DNA of 64,000 nt from the NCBI GenBank assembly GCA_037127255.1, contig JBANSL010000002.1, positions 43,448,392-43,512,391 on the forward strand, written 5' to 3'. Both the position numbers and the translations under genes were made by a program. Below are positions 45,990 through 57,000 of this stretch, piece after piece. Each line of letters begins with the position of its first letter. The first letter of the stretch is position 1. The notes under the pieces are model-generated. The model ran no database searches. It was not told the origin of the DNA and saw only the letters and a list, made by a program, of their open reading frames with translations. Source of the stretch: Persicaria tinctoria. Taxonomy: Eukaryota > Streptophyta > Magnoliopsida > Caryophyllales > Polygonaceae.

Positions 45990-47570
45990 TAACTTGAGAT
46001 ACTTGATAAGTTAAGATACTCCCACTTTGAATACTTATAATCTTCTTGCAAAAGATCTATATAATACTTTACCATTAACTTGAGATACTTGAGAAGTTAA
46101 CATCTTAACTTACATGAGTTTTCCTCAAAACATACTCTTATTGTATTCTAACAACAATTTATTAGTTAATATAATGTTTTATTAAACATTTGTTAGTTAC
46201 TTATATGATGTTTTTTCAAAACATACTCTTATAGTCTTCTAATAAGAATTTAGTAGAAGTGGAGTAAGGTTTTATTGAACATTTGTTAGTAACTTACATG
46301 AGTTATCCTCAAAACATACTCTTATTGTATTCTAATAAGAATTTAGTAGTTAATATAATGTTTTATTAAACGTTTGTTAGTTACTTGTATGAGATTTCCT
46401 CAAAATATACTCTTATAGTATTCTAATATGAATTTAGTAGTTAATATAAAGTTTTATTAAACATTTGTTAGTTAGTTACTTATGTGATTTTTCCTCAAAA
46501 CATATTCTTATAGTACTCTAATAAGAATTTAGTAGTTAATATAATGTTTTATTAAACATTTGTTAGTTACTTATATGATTTTTTTAAAGCCCACATATTC
46601 TTATAGTATTCTAATAAGAATTTAGTAGTTAATATAATGTTTTATTAAACATTTGTTAGTTACTTATATGATTTTTTTAAAGCCAACATACTCTTATAGT
46701 ATTCTAATAAGAATTTAGTAGTTAATATAAGGTTTTATTAAACATTTTTTAGTTAGTTACTTATGTGATTTTTCCTCAAAACATATTCTTATAGTATTCT
46801 AATAAGAATTTAATAGTTAATATAATACTTTATTAAACATTTGTTAGTTACTTATATGATTTTTTTAAAGCCCACATATTCTTATAGTATTCTAATAAGA
46901 ATTTAGTAGTTAATATAATGTTTTATTAAACATTTGTTAGTTACTTATATGATTTTTTTTAAAGCCAACATACTCTTATATTATTCTAATAAGAATTTAG
47001 TAGTTAATATAAGGTTTTATTAAACATTTGTTAGTTAGTTACTTATGTGATTTTTCCTCAAAACATATTCTTATAGTATTCTAATAAGAATTTAATAGTT
47101 AATATAATACTTTATTAAACATTTGTTAGTTACTTATATGATTTTTTTAAAGCCCACATATTCTTATAGTATTCTAATAAGAATTTAGTAGTTAATATAA
47201 TGTTTTATTAAACATTTGTTAGTTACTTATATGATTTTTTTAAAGCCAACATACTCTTATAGTATTCTAATAAGAATTTAGTAGAAGTGGAATAAGGTTT
47301 TATTAAACATTTGTTAGTTAGTTACTTATGTGATTTTTCCTCAAAACATATTCTTATAGTATTCTAATAAGAATTTAGTAGTTAATATAATGTTTTATTA
47401 AACATTTGTTAGTTACTTATATGATTTTTTTTCAAAACATACTCTTATAGTATTCTAATAAGAATTTAGTAGAAGTGGAATAAGGTTTTATTAAACATTT
47501 GTTAGTTATTTACTTATATGATTTTTCCTCAAAACATACTCATATAGTATTCTATTATGAATTTTTCCAC
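45990..47570. repeat. ~95-bp AT-rich satellite with ~282-bp higher-order unit
   Basis: About 15 tandem copies of a unit with TTCTAATAAGAATTTAGTAG, TTTTATTAAACATTTGTTAG and TTACTTATATGA. Three variants alternate: A has TTTTTCCTCAAAACAT, B has TTTTTTTAAAGCCCACAT, C has TTTTTTTAAAGCCAACAT. A-type junctions at 46486, 46767, 47049 and 47332 are 281-283 bp apart, a true A-B-C higher-order repeat. TTCTAATAAGAA is a short inverted repeat in each unit. Confidence 0.9.
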
Positions 47571-47704
47571 ATCCAGGGTGCCAATTATTCAAATATATAA
47601 AAATGTGGGCGATAATTTCAATAAACAGGGTGCCGATTTGGAATGAAACATAAAATGATTATGCACAACGGTGCAATAAAACAAAATCTATGTGTACCTC
47701 CCTA
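47571..47704. other. Spacer between satellite and dispersed repeat
   Basis: No feature is recognised. Confidence 0.4.
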
Positions 47705-48045
47705 TTTTCGAGGTCCATCCGTATTGGTGCAAGGCTTAGCACACGGATTGAAATCTTGGACCATTAGATTTAAGAAATAAAGGGTCGCGATCGCATACAC
47801 GCCATGCGAATGGCTGATGCTTACAATGCTGCCTCGGACCCACAACAGTCCCGACCAATCATAGCCCAGAGCGTGTCTTTTAATTTTGGTAAAAAAGAAA
47901 AGAAAAGTAGCATTTATGCGAATGGCTGATGCATTGCTAGATGCACCCATGCATAGAAGCCGTTGGATTTCAATGAATAAAGGGCCAAGATTGCATACAA
48001 ACCATGCGAATGGCTGATGCATCCCTTGATGCTTTGGAATCACAA
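47705..48045. repeat. Dispersed repeat family R, copies 1 and 1b
   Basis: Core: TTGGTGCAAGG, CACGGATTGAAATCTTG, CCGTTGGATTTCAATGAATA, AAGGGCCA-GATT, CATGCGAATGGCTGATGC, then GGACCCACAACAGTCCC and CCAATCATAGC. Copy 1 runs 47705-47885; a partial copy runs 47917-48045. Its origin is unknown. Confidence 0.75.
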
Positions 48046-48439
48046 ATTATTCATGAATGCTACTGTAGTTTTATTTTCAAAAAAATTAACAAATTGTTTT
48101 TTAGAGTTCAATTCGGTCAGATTTATTTTTATTGTTATTAGTATTATTACGGAGTACAGTACTAATTTGTATAATAATAATAATAATTAATATAAGATTA
48201 TTTTAATAATAATAATACTAATAATAATATTTTTATTATTGTTATAATTATTATTACTATTACTATTACGAAAAATTAGTGAAAGTAATACGCAACTATT
48301 AGAATATGCACAAAAAATAATAAGAGCCAGTATTATTAAACAAAAGTATTTATAAACAAAAGTATTTTAGATTATTATAGGTTTTATTTTATGAAACAAT
48401 ATAATTACACTACGTAAGGTTACAAAAAATTAATGAAGG

Positions 48440-48615
48440 AAATCACCATCTCTATTGGTGCAAGGCCGAGCCACCGGATTGACATCTTGCACCGTTGGAT
48501 TTCAATAAATAAAGGGCCACGATTCCAGACAAGCTATGCGAATGGCTGATGCTTTCTACGCTGCTTCGGACCCACAACAGTCCCGGCCAATCATAGCACA
48601 ATGCGTGTATCATGA
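48440..48615. repeat. Dispersed repeat family R, copy 2
   Basis: Same core as the other copies (ACCGTTGGATTTCAATAAAT, GCGAATGGCTGATGC, CGGACCCACAACAGTCCC). It lies just left of the 256-bp array. Confidence 0.8.
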
Positions 48616-48669
48616 TCCATAAATGCTACTATTTTTTTTTAAAAAAAAAATCACTAATTGGAGGAGTAG

Positions 48670-50040
48670 ATTAAAATGAATGTTTTGATTTAAAACAAAT
48701 AGTTAGTAACATAAAGAAATTAAATAGAGACTTAAGTGAAAAATAAGAAACAAAGGATAATGAAACAAAATCAAAGAAAATTGGAACACGAGTGAAGTTA
48801 TCGGTCAAGACTCGTAAAATTACTCTAAGAGTCACTTACACATCATCGTAAACTCTTCTCGATTAAGAGTTCACATAGATAGTTACTACAAAAACAATAT
48901 GATTTAAGCCCGATAGTTATATTAGATTGAAATGAATGTTTTGATTTAAAACCAATAGTTAGTAACATAAAGAAATTAAATACCGACTTAAGTGAAGATT
49001 AAGAAACAAAGGATAATGAAACAAAATCAAAGAAAATTGGAACACGAGTGAAGTTATCGGTCAAGACTCGTAAAATTACTCTAAGAGTCACTTACACATC
49101 ATCGTAAACTCTTCTCGATTAAGAGTTCACATAGATAGTTACTTAAAAAACAATATGAGCTAAGCCCGATAGTTATATTAGATTTAAATGAATGTTTTGA
49201 TTTAAAACCAATAGTTAGTAACATAAAGAAATTAAATTGAGACTTAAGTGAAGAATAAGAAACAAAGGATACTAAAACCAAATCAAAGAAAATTGGAACA
49301 CGAGTGAAGTTATCGGTCAAGACTCGTAAAATTACTCTAAGAGTCACTTACACATCATCGTAAACTCTTCTCGATTAAGAGTTCACATAGGTAGTTACTA
49401 AAAAAATAATATGAGTTAAGCCCGATAGTTATATTAGATTGAAATGAATGTTTTGATTTAAAACCAATAGTTAGTAACATAAAGAAATTAAATAGAGACT
49501 TAAGTGAAGAATAAGAAACAAAGGATAATGAAACAAAATCAAAGAAAATTGGAACACGAGTGAAGTTATCGGTCAAGACTCGTAAAATTACTCTAAGAGT
49601 CACTTACACATCATCGTAAGCTCTTCTCGATTAAGAGTTCACATAGATAGTTACTAAAAAAACAATATGAGTTAAGCCCGATAGTTATATTAGATGGAAA
49701 TGAATGTTTTGATTTAAAACCAATAGTTAGTAACATAAATAACTAAAAAAGAGACTTATGTGAAGAATAAGAAACAAATGATAATGAAACAAAATCAAAG
49801 AAAATTGGAACACGAGCTCATTATCGGTCAAGACTCGTAAAATTACTCTAAGATTCACTTACCCATCATCGTAATTAAACCCTTCTCGATTAAGAGTTCA
49901 CACAGATAGTTATTAAAAAAACAATTTGAGTTAAGCCCGATAGTTATATTAGATTGAAATAAATGTTTTGATTTAAAACCAATAGTTAGTAACATAAATA
50001 ACTAAAAAAGACTCTTAAGTGAAAAATAAGAAACAAAGGA
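48670..50040. repeat. 256-bp tandem repeat array, about 5.3 copies
   Basis: Unit starts GAAATGAATGTTTTGATTTA and includes GTTATCGGTCAAGACTCGTA, ACTCTAAGAGTCACTTACAC, CTCTTCTCGATTAAGAGTTC and GCCCGATAGTTATATTAGAT. Two inner copies are exactly 256 bp apart (features at 49347 and 49603). ACTCTTCTCGATTAAGAGT can form a hairpin in every unit. The outer copies (49.7-50.04 kb) are more diverged. Short minus-strand frames here are repeat by-products. Confidence 0.9.
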
Positions 50041-50211
50041 CAACATTAATAATAATTAATGGAGAAACTCAAATAATAGTAATAACAATAATAATAATAA
50101 TTAAATGATTATATTGATTTATAATATCCGTAGTTTAGATTGATTTTTTATATATTGTCCGAAGCATCTAGTTGGGTTATTTCACATATAATGTACAAAA
50201 TAATATTAATA

Positions 50212-50500
50212 TGAAGGAAATCCCCATCTCCATTGGTTCATGGCTGAGAGAACGGATTGAAAACTTGCACCGTTGGATTTCATGAAATAAAGGGCCACGA
50301 TTGAATACAAGCCATGCGAATGGCTGATGCGTCACCCTCTACGCCGGACCCACAATGGTCCCAGCCAATCACAGCGCACCGCGTGTCCCATAAGCCTTGA
50401 ATTCTACTTTTCTTTTTGAAAATAGAAACAGAAATTGTATTTACAGTTATATTCGCCTATTTGGTCATAATAATTAGTGCTCTGTATATTTTTCTTATTC
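50212..50500. repeat. Dispersed repeat family R, copy 3
   Basis: Same core, here with the longer right half: GCGTGTCCCATAAGCC, GAATTCTACTTTTC, AGAAATTGTATTTACAGTTA and TATTCGCCTATTTGGTCATA. It lies just right of the 256-bp array. Confidence 0.8.
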
Positions 50501-50629
50501 TTATTTTGATTATTAATATAAATATTATTTTTATTCATATTCTTATTGTTTTTTTATAATTATTTTATTATTATTATTATTTGGTGTAATGTCGTTTTAA
50601 TTAGTTAACGGAGAAACTTTTATATGTTT

Positions 50630-51110
50630 AAAAAATAAATCCAGTATTATTAAACAAAACTATTTATAAACAAAATTAGTTTAGATTATTAGAAATTTTA
50701 TTGTATGAAACAATATAATTGAAGTATTTACAACAACAGCAGGTTATTTGTGTGTGTATGTAATGTAAATTTTTTTTTGAAGGAAATCCCCATCTCCATT
50801 GGTCCATAGCTGAGAGAACAGATTGAAATCTTGAACCGTTGGATTTCAGGAAATAAAGGGCCACGATTGAATACAAGCCATGCGAATGGCTGATGCTATA
50901 CCCGCTGCGCCGGACCCACATTGGTCCCAACCAATCAAAGCGCACCGCGTGTCCCATAATCCTAGAATTCTACTTTTCTCCTTGAAAAAAAAAATAGAAA
51001 TTGTATTTACAGTTATATTCGCCTATTTGGTCATACTCCGTAATAATTACTCTACTGTATATTTATCTTATTCTTATTTTGATTATTAATATAAAAGTTG
51101 CTAACTGATA
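50630..51110. repeat. Dispersed repeat family R, copy 4 (long form)
   Basis: Includes an upstream block CCAGTATTATTAAACAAAAC ... TATTTGTGTGTGTATGTAAT before the core, giving a unit of about 480-550 bp shared with copies 5 and 6. A minus-strand open frame (GPMWVRRSGYSISHSHG) recurs in copies 4-6, but stop positions and frame ends vary. Confidence 0.8.
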
Positions 51111-51131
51111 TTATTATTATTATTATTATTT

Positions 51132-51167
51132 CATGGTTGGTATTATGTCAACATAATACCAACCATG
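51132..51167. repeat. 36-bp near-perfect palindrome
   Basis: CATGGTTGGTATTATGT and its exact reverse complement are separated by two bases. It could extrude as a cruciform; it resembles a short fold-back insertion beside (ATT)n. Confidence 0.9.
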
Positions 51168-51706
51168 TCTAATACTAGTTGGTTATTTCATATGTAATGA
51201 ACTAACTGATATTATTATTATTAATATTATTTCATTTGTAATTTTGTTGTTACAAAATAAATGAAATGAAATTTTCAACCATCATTGATTTGATGGTTGA
51301 AAACTTGAATGTGTTGTTAGTTGAATTTTGTTGTTATATTATTATTATTATTATTATTTTTATTCATAATCTTGCATTACCTTGAATGTGTTGTTAGTTG
51401 AATAACCTTGCATTACTTAATGACCTCTTATAACTTCTATATTTAAAATTGGTAGTTGATCAACTACTTGTATGCAAAAAAATTTAACTGAATTTGTTTG
51501 AATAACCTTAAGCATTATGCTAAGTCATTACAACAGACAAAACATTAGAAGTTTTCAGAGACTATTAAAAACCGTTAGTGTATATCCGGAAGTACAAACC
51601 ATTACAAACAAGTTTTTCACCAGCAAATTACATACCATTACAACGGAGTTGAAGTTTCAAACCATTACATTAGAAGTCCTTACAAAATGCAAACTGTCAT
51701 TTTTTT
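51168..51706. other. 3' flank of Agenet gene 1
   Basis: AT-rich with (ATT)n runs and an inverted repeat TTTTCAACCATC...GATGGTTGAAAA at about 51270-51303. ATTACAAAC-type phrases near 51590-51670 probably belong to the 3' UTR of the minus-strand gene. Confidence 0.45.
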
Positions 51707-52349
51707 CTAAACATCCCACAGGAAGGCATATTTTTCTTGGCCATACCACCTTTCATCCCTGATGTTATACTCCAAATGCGGTCGCAGATGATAATATGGA
51801 TAACGCTTTCTATCACCAATCAATGGATATAAAACTTCAAACCTCTTGTTCCTCCCATTGCCCATGACCTTGGTGATCTCACCTGACCAATAGCCGCCTT
51901 CGTGCCAGGCATCGACTTCGTCACCGATCTCGTAATCGTCGAATTCCCCAACCGGCGGTGAAGGACGCAGTTGGTAGCCTGGAAGAATTTCTTTGAGAGG
52001 TTCGTTGCTGTCCTCTTCCTCGAATAGAAAATCATACTGAACCACGTAGTGCGTCTTCCAGTACCTCTCGACGATTTCGCCAGGAAAGAAGGATCCCAAC
52101 AAGTCTTTCTCCGCACCTATAACTTCTATCCATGATCCATCATCTAAATACCAGTCTTGGAATTCTGCAAGTGATAAAGAATTCCAATTTTTTTAATCTT
52201 TACTCTAATTTGGTACTGAAACTGACTATGAACCTAGTTAAACCAACGCATCACTCACCTTCACTAACTCCGACTACATCGGAGGTGTGATCTGACTCCA
52301 AGCTATCAGATTCAGAATCTATGTTGATTGGTTGGTCTGGTGTTGCCAT
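51707..52349 (-). CDS. Agenet-domain protein gene 1 (two exons)
   Basis: Exon 1 52349-52259 (ATG at 52349, MATPDQPINIDSESDSLESD), donor GTGAGT; exon 2 52164-51707, acceptor TTGCAG; the join keeps frame; about 181 residues. Two tandem Agenet (Tudor-like) domains: SWIEVIGAEKDLL...YWKTHYVVQYDFL and YEIGDEVDAWHEGGYWSGEI...EVLYPLIGDRKRYPYYHLRPH. Agenet proteins in plants bind histone tails or other nuclear partners. The frame is intact with normal splice sites, so it is probably a real gene. It is transcribed away from its paralogue at 57.45 kb. A 5' UTR intron (donor near 52465, acceptor near 52352) is likely. Confidence 0.8.
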
Positions 52350-53391
52350 ATCTAAATTGTTGTAGTTCAGCAAGATAAAAAAAACATATGTCGATTACGA
52401 CTCAAACAATTTGATTGAAACCACAGACGTGAAGCAAACAACAAATGGATAAATAAGAACATACCACAGATGAAGTGAAAAGGCATAAAATGGATCTTAG
52501 TTCAAAATCTTTAATGAACAGTTTATCTTAGTATGACTGATTCATCTATACTGAGGTTTGTGGTTTTAATCACAGGGCTTATATTGATTAATGTATATAT
52601 TCTTGTAAACCAGCTCAAGTGACATTTTATCTGTCATCCTAAAACATTTTTATGCAACTAGAATATCAACCAAATGACCTGTAACATGTTCTGTTTAAAA
52701 GGGCCAAATAATCCTAATAAAACATCCACAATTGATGATAATCATCAGTCGAACTCTAATTTCACAACATTTTTAACATCCTCAACTGATTGATCTCCAA
52801 CAAACCTCAAGCATTTGAACTCTAATTTCACTAAAGAATTCTAATATACACCAAAGACAAATCTGAACAAAAATCGAATTAGATTGATTCCCAACAAACC
52901 TGAACTCTAATTAACATTTCCTAAACTAGATTGATTCTCAAGAAATGTAACCCAAAATTAGATTGATTCCCAATCCCAACAAACCTCAAGGAATGGAACT
53001 CTAATTTAACCTAAGACAAAACTATCCACGGGAAAATACACCAAAGACAAATCTGAAGAAAAATCGAAATCCCTTACAATCTAAATGTCAATATATGCCT
53101 AATGAAATCCAAACCAAAACACTATGTCCCCAAATCCTCTATCAATCCAATTGCCAATACCTAACCCAAAATCCTCATTCCAAATGCCAATATATTCCCA
53201 AATCACTAAATTTACAATTCCTAAACTTGAAAATAACAAAAACTTATTATGATTCTACTAATCTAAAATACTTTTCAACTAAATAAACTGAAATTAAAAA
53301 CAAATCCAAATGCATATGAACCAAATGCACGGTGAAGAAGCGCTGAAATTAAAAGTTCAAAAACACAGAACTTGTAACCTGGAGAAGAAGC
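52350..53391. other. Upstream region of Agenet gene 1
   Basis: Probable 5' UTR intron (GTATGT near 52465 on the minus strand) and AT-rich DNA with diverged internal repeats (TAGATTGATTCCCAA, ACACCAAAGACAAATCTGAA, each two or three times, 52790-53080). No other gene is seen. Confidence 0.4.
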
Positions 53392-53399
53392 GCTGAAGA

Positions 53400-54013
53400 C
53401 AATGTTCTAAAAGGCGCTAGGCGGCCGCTAGGCGGTGGGTGGCCGCCTAGCGCCTAGGCGGCTAGGCGGGTGCCTAGGCGGCTAGGCGGGTGCCTAGGCG
53501 GCGCCTAGGCAGACTTAGAACAAACTTGATTATTTCCTTATATTTTGACGAATAACACTTGTCATTAATTCATATAATGTAATAATAATCCATAATATCA
53601 CTCATAAACCCAAATTTGTGGTGCTTAACTAACACTAAAGTAAATAAACGCAAAAGTACAAGTCTGACTAACAACTCTAAACCTTTTAAAATCCAAAACT
53701 ATAAGTTCGACTAAAAAGCAAATGCATCGATCCTGACTTTGGGGATAAAAAAACCCTAAGTCAACTAATCATATGCTTAAAAGCTCAAATTGAATAATCG
53801 TTGGACTAGGCGGTGCCTAGGCGGGCCCATGCAGGGTCTAGGCGGCGCCTAGGCGAGACGAGGCAGTGCCTAGGCGGGCGAAGACGGCGCCTAGACGGGA
53901 TTAGGCGGCGCCTAGGCGGTTCCTACGTGAATTTCCGCCTAGAGGCCCGCCTAGGCTTAAAAATTCCTACGTCCCGTCCCGCCTAGCGCCTAGGCGCGAT
54001 TTTTAGAACACTG
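53400..54013. mobile_element. Non-autonomous hAT element with GCCTAGGCG arms
   Basis: Termini CAATGTTCTAAAA and TTTTTAGAACACTG are inverted repeats, flanked by the perfect 8-bp duplication GCTGAAGA at 53392-53399 and 54014-54021. Eight bases is the hAT signature. Both arms (53410-53515 and 53810-54000) are strings of GCCTAGGCGG/CTAGGCGGC units, unusually GC-rich in this AT-rich area. The centre is AT-rich and non-coding. It sits in or near the 5' exon region of Agenet gene 1. Confidence 0.9.
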
Positions 54014-54021
54014 GCTGAAGA

Positions 54022-54180
54022 GGTCACATGGCTGTGTGGCAGATGAAGACGGTGAGGCTATGTAGTCTGATGTGGAGTTCGCCGGCGACGATGATGGCTG
54101 ATAGGAGAGGTACTCACCCTAAAACCCTAATCGCCCCCTTTTTCTCGGCCCCCTTTTTCTCTCCCTAAAACTTGATGTTA
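54022..54180 (-). promoter_or_regulatory. Possible first exon/promoter of Agenet gene 1
   Basis: GC-richer, codon-like text around the hAT site and CCCTAAAACCCTAATCG (a telo-box-like element common in plant promoters) suggest the transcription start of the minus-strand gene lies here. No frame connects it to the coding exons; this is inference from composition and position. Confidence 0.3.
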
Positions 54181-54499
54181 AAAAAATGTCAAATGATTCA
54201 AAAAATGAGTATTTAATATGAATATAAGTTTAAAATTAATATAAATATAAGTTCAAAATTAAGTTGGTCTCCATTACTTAGTTCGATTCTTGTTGGTCTC
54301 AATTATTTTTTTGCATCTTTTTTTTTTTCACTAGATCAATTGGTTTTTTCGTTAAAAAAATGGAATATGATGTAGAGATATAACGAAGTGACATTCTTGT
54401 TAATGAGATCGGGACTCTTGGATCGAATCATAGCCAAATGCTCATCCGCGAACCATAAGATCTTATATCACTCATATGTGAACATTAAGATCACTCAAT

Positions 54500-54800
54500 G
54501 TAATCTATCTTATATATGTGAATAGTTTTCACACACAACCAAATTTTGGTAGAGGGAGTTTAGGTTTTAGGTTTTAGGGTTTAGGGTTTGCGGTTTAGGG
54601 TTTACGGGAGGTATGGGATATAAAAGTATAAAACGCCTTTGAACATATCAATGTAATCTATCTTATATATATGTGAATAGTTTTCACACACAAACAAATT
54701 TTAGTATAGGGAGTTTAGGGTATAGGGTTTACGCTTTAGGGTTTACGGTTTAGGGTTTAGGGTTTAGATTTAGGGTTTATGGTACGTATGAAATATATAT
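54500..54800. repeat. Interstitial telomere-like repeats in a ~160-bp duplication
   Basis: Two clusters of TTTAGGG-type heptamers (54559-54605 and 54714-54782, with GTTTACGG and GTTTGCGG variants), each in a duplicated context: AATGTAATCTATCTTATATA before and AAC-GCC-TTGAACAT after. Plant telomere repeats are TTTAGGG. Confidence 0.85.
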
Positions 54801-54833
54801 ATAACGCCGTTGAACATTACAATGTAATCTATC

Positions 54834-54911
54834 ATAGCTCCATTGGTTAAACCCCTATCCTAGCATGCTGTTGCCCCAGGTTCTAACCTCCATCCTCGCT
54901 TTTTTTTTTAA
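54834..54911 (+). ncRNA. SINE-like Pol III unit
   Basis: TAGCTCCATTGG resembles an A box, AGGTTCTAACCTCC a B box about 37 bases later, and a T10 run at 54901-54910 is a Pol III terminator. No tRNA fold is complete, so a SINE head or tRNA pseudogene is more likely than a tRNA. Confidence 0.4.
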
Positions 54912-55370
54912 AACAATTTAACCACTTTCAAAATTTTGTCTTACCCGGATTTCCAAGACAATACTGTATGGATTTCGGATTTCCTTAATTTTGAATTTGC
55001 CTGTTTTGAAGTGGGTGGAGTAAGGGAGGGAGGCGGCTTGAGGGTCCCATTCTTCCATCATTACTATTGTCTTGCAAATAACCACTTTGGATATATCAAT
55101 AGCTAAAAGATTTTCATTGGTAAATATATATTTTTCTTTCAATTGGTTTTTCCACACATTTAGATTTTCAAATGTTGAAGAACAAAATGTTGAGGGTTGG
55201 AAGGAAATATTTTTTTGGAGATTACGTAAAATTATGAAAATATATTATTATTATTATTATTATGAGGTAGAATATATGTTGGAATATTTGAAAAATTGCG
55301 AGATAATGAGGTACAATATATCTTGGAATCATCTATAGGAAAATCCAAAATAACGTAGTTTAGATGTATA
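54912..55370. other. AT-rich spacer, no supported gene
   Basis: Short frames only, with an (ATT)5 run at about 55245. Nothing is recognised. Confidence 0.4.
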
Positions 55371-55374
55371 AAAA

Positions 55375-55870
55375 AAATCCAATATTATTAAACAAAACTA
55401 TTTATAAACAAAATTAGTTTATATTATTAGAAATTTTATTGTATGAAACAATATAATTGCAGTATTTACAACAACAGTAGGTTATTTGTGTGTGTATGTA
55501 ATGTAAATTTTTTTTTGAAGGAAATCCCCATCTCCATTGGTCCATAGCTGACAGAACGGATTGAAAACTTGCACCGTTGGATTTCATGAAATAAAGGGCC
55601 ACGATTGAATACAAGGCATGCGAATGGCTGATGCTATACCCGCTGCGCCGGACCCACATTGGTCCCAGCCAATCACAGGCCACCGCGTGTCCCATAAGCC
55701 TAGAATTCTACTTTTATCCTTGAAAAAAAAATAGAAATTGTATTTACAGTTATATTCGCCTATTTGGTCATAATAATTACTCTACTGTATATTTTTCTTA
55801 TTCTTATTTTGATTATTAATATAAATATTATTTTTATTCATATTCAGACGATCTTATTTTATAATTATTT
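55375..55870. repeat. Dispersed repeat family R, copy 5 (long form)
   Basis: Very close to copy 4 over the upstream block, core and right half, including TGTGTGTGTATGTAATGTAA and GGACCCACATTGGTCCCAGC. Confidence 0.85.
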
Positions 55871-55934
55871 TTTTATTATTATTATTTGGTGTAATGTCGT
55901 TTTAATTAGTCAACGGATCAACTTTTATATGTTT

Positions 55935-56330
55935 TAAAAATAAATCCAGTATTATTAAACAAAACTATTTATAAACAAAATTAGTTTATATTATTAGAAA
56001 TTTTATTAGAATTTTTTTTTTTGAAGGAAATCCCCATCTCCATTGGTCCATAGCTGAGAGAACGGATTGAAAACTTGCACCGTTGGATTTGATGAAATAA
56101 AGGGCCACGATTGAATACAAGTCATGCGAATGACTGATGCTATACCCGCTGCGCCGGACCCACATTGGTCCCAGCCAATCACAGGGCACCGCGTGTCCCA
56201 TAATCCTAGAATTCTACTTTTCTCCTTGAAAAAAAAACAGAAATTGTATTTACAGGTCATAATAATTACTCTACTGCATATTTTTCTTATTCTTATTTTG
56301 ATTATTAATATAAATATTATTTTTATTCAT
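55935..56330. repeat. Dispersed repeat family R, copy 6
   Basis: Same family, lacking part of the upstream block; directly follows copy 5, giving a local tandem pair with a period of about 560 bp. Confidence 0.85.
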
Positions 56331-56349
56331 ATTATTATTCTTATTTTAT

Positions 56350-56381
56350 AATAATAATAATAATAATTATTATTCTTATTC

Positions 56382-56469
<88 letters not shown>

Positions 56470-56470
56470 T
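56350..56470. repeat. (ATT)n microsatellite
   Basis: About 30 uninterrupted TTA units (56383-56468) after a mixed (AAT)/(CTT) start; on the minus strand it gives a spurious poly-Ile frame. Confidence 0.95.
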
Positions 56471-56694
56471 GTTATTATAACTGATATTATTATTATAAAT
56501 ATTACTTTCATATGTAATTTTGTTGTTACAAAATAAATCAAAAGAAAATTTTCAACTATCATTGATTGGATGGTGAAAGATATGGAGCTATTTCCAAGGG
56601 AGGTCAAACTCGGGTCAACAAAATCAATTAACAGAAGATGGAGGGGAAGGGGAAAATTGGAGGATGACAAAATAGAGCAGCAAAATTAGAGGGT

Positions 56695-56835
56695 GAAAAA
56701 TAAGATCTGGAGGGATTCGAACCCGGGTTGGTATATCATATTGATAGACCTTTGCACAAGGGGGCGTCCGATTGATGTTGAGCGTTGTGACTAAATCAAA
56801 TACTATAGTGAGTAGTAAATTACATTCGGCCATGA
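56695..56835 (-). other. Possible tRNA-like/SINE fragment (B-box only)
   Basis: The minus strand contains CGGGTTCGAATCCCTCC (56709-56725), a strong Pol III B box, with CGCCCCCTTGTGCAAAGG upstream. No clear A box or cloverleaf. Confidence 0.3.
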
Positions 56836-57000
56836 ATTAAAAAAGAAGAACTGAATCTCGAAAAAGTGGTGCATGGTGCAAGGAGACAACTGACTTCCGA
56901 AAAAAGAAAAAAATAAAAGAAAAGCCCAGCGCGTGTATTGCCGTTAGATTAATTTCAATCCAACGGTTCACATGTAGTTATCCCCGTTCAGTTATAATTG

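Noticed and set aside
49099..49603. Two nearly identical 82-residue minus-strand frames
   Set aside because: They are exactly one 256-bp repeat unit apart and reflect the array, with no sign of codon constraint visible by eye.
45990..50040. CRISPR-like spacing of repeats
   Set aside because: The units are contiguous tandem repeats in a plant genome, with no unique spacers and no cas genes.
50676..50957. Conserved minus-strand frame in R copies 4-6
   Set aside because: Conservation follows the DNA repeat as a whole, and frame ends vary between copies; kept only as a remark.
56341..56670. Open frame rich in isoleucine
   Set aside because: It is the minus-strand reading of (ATT)n.
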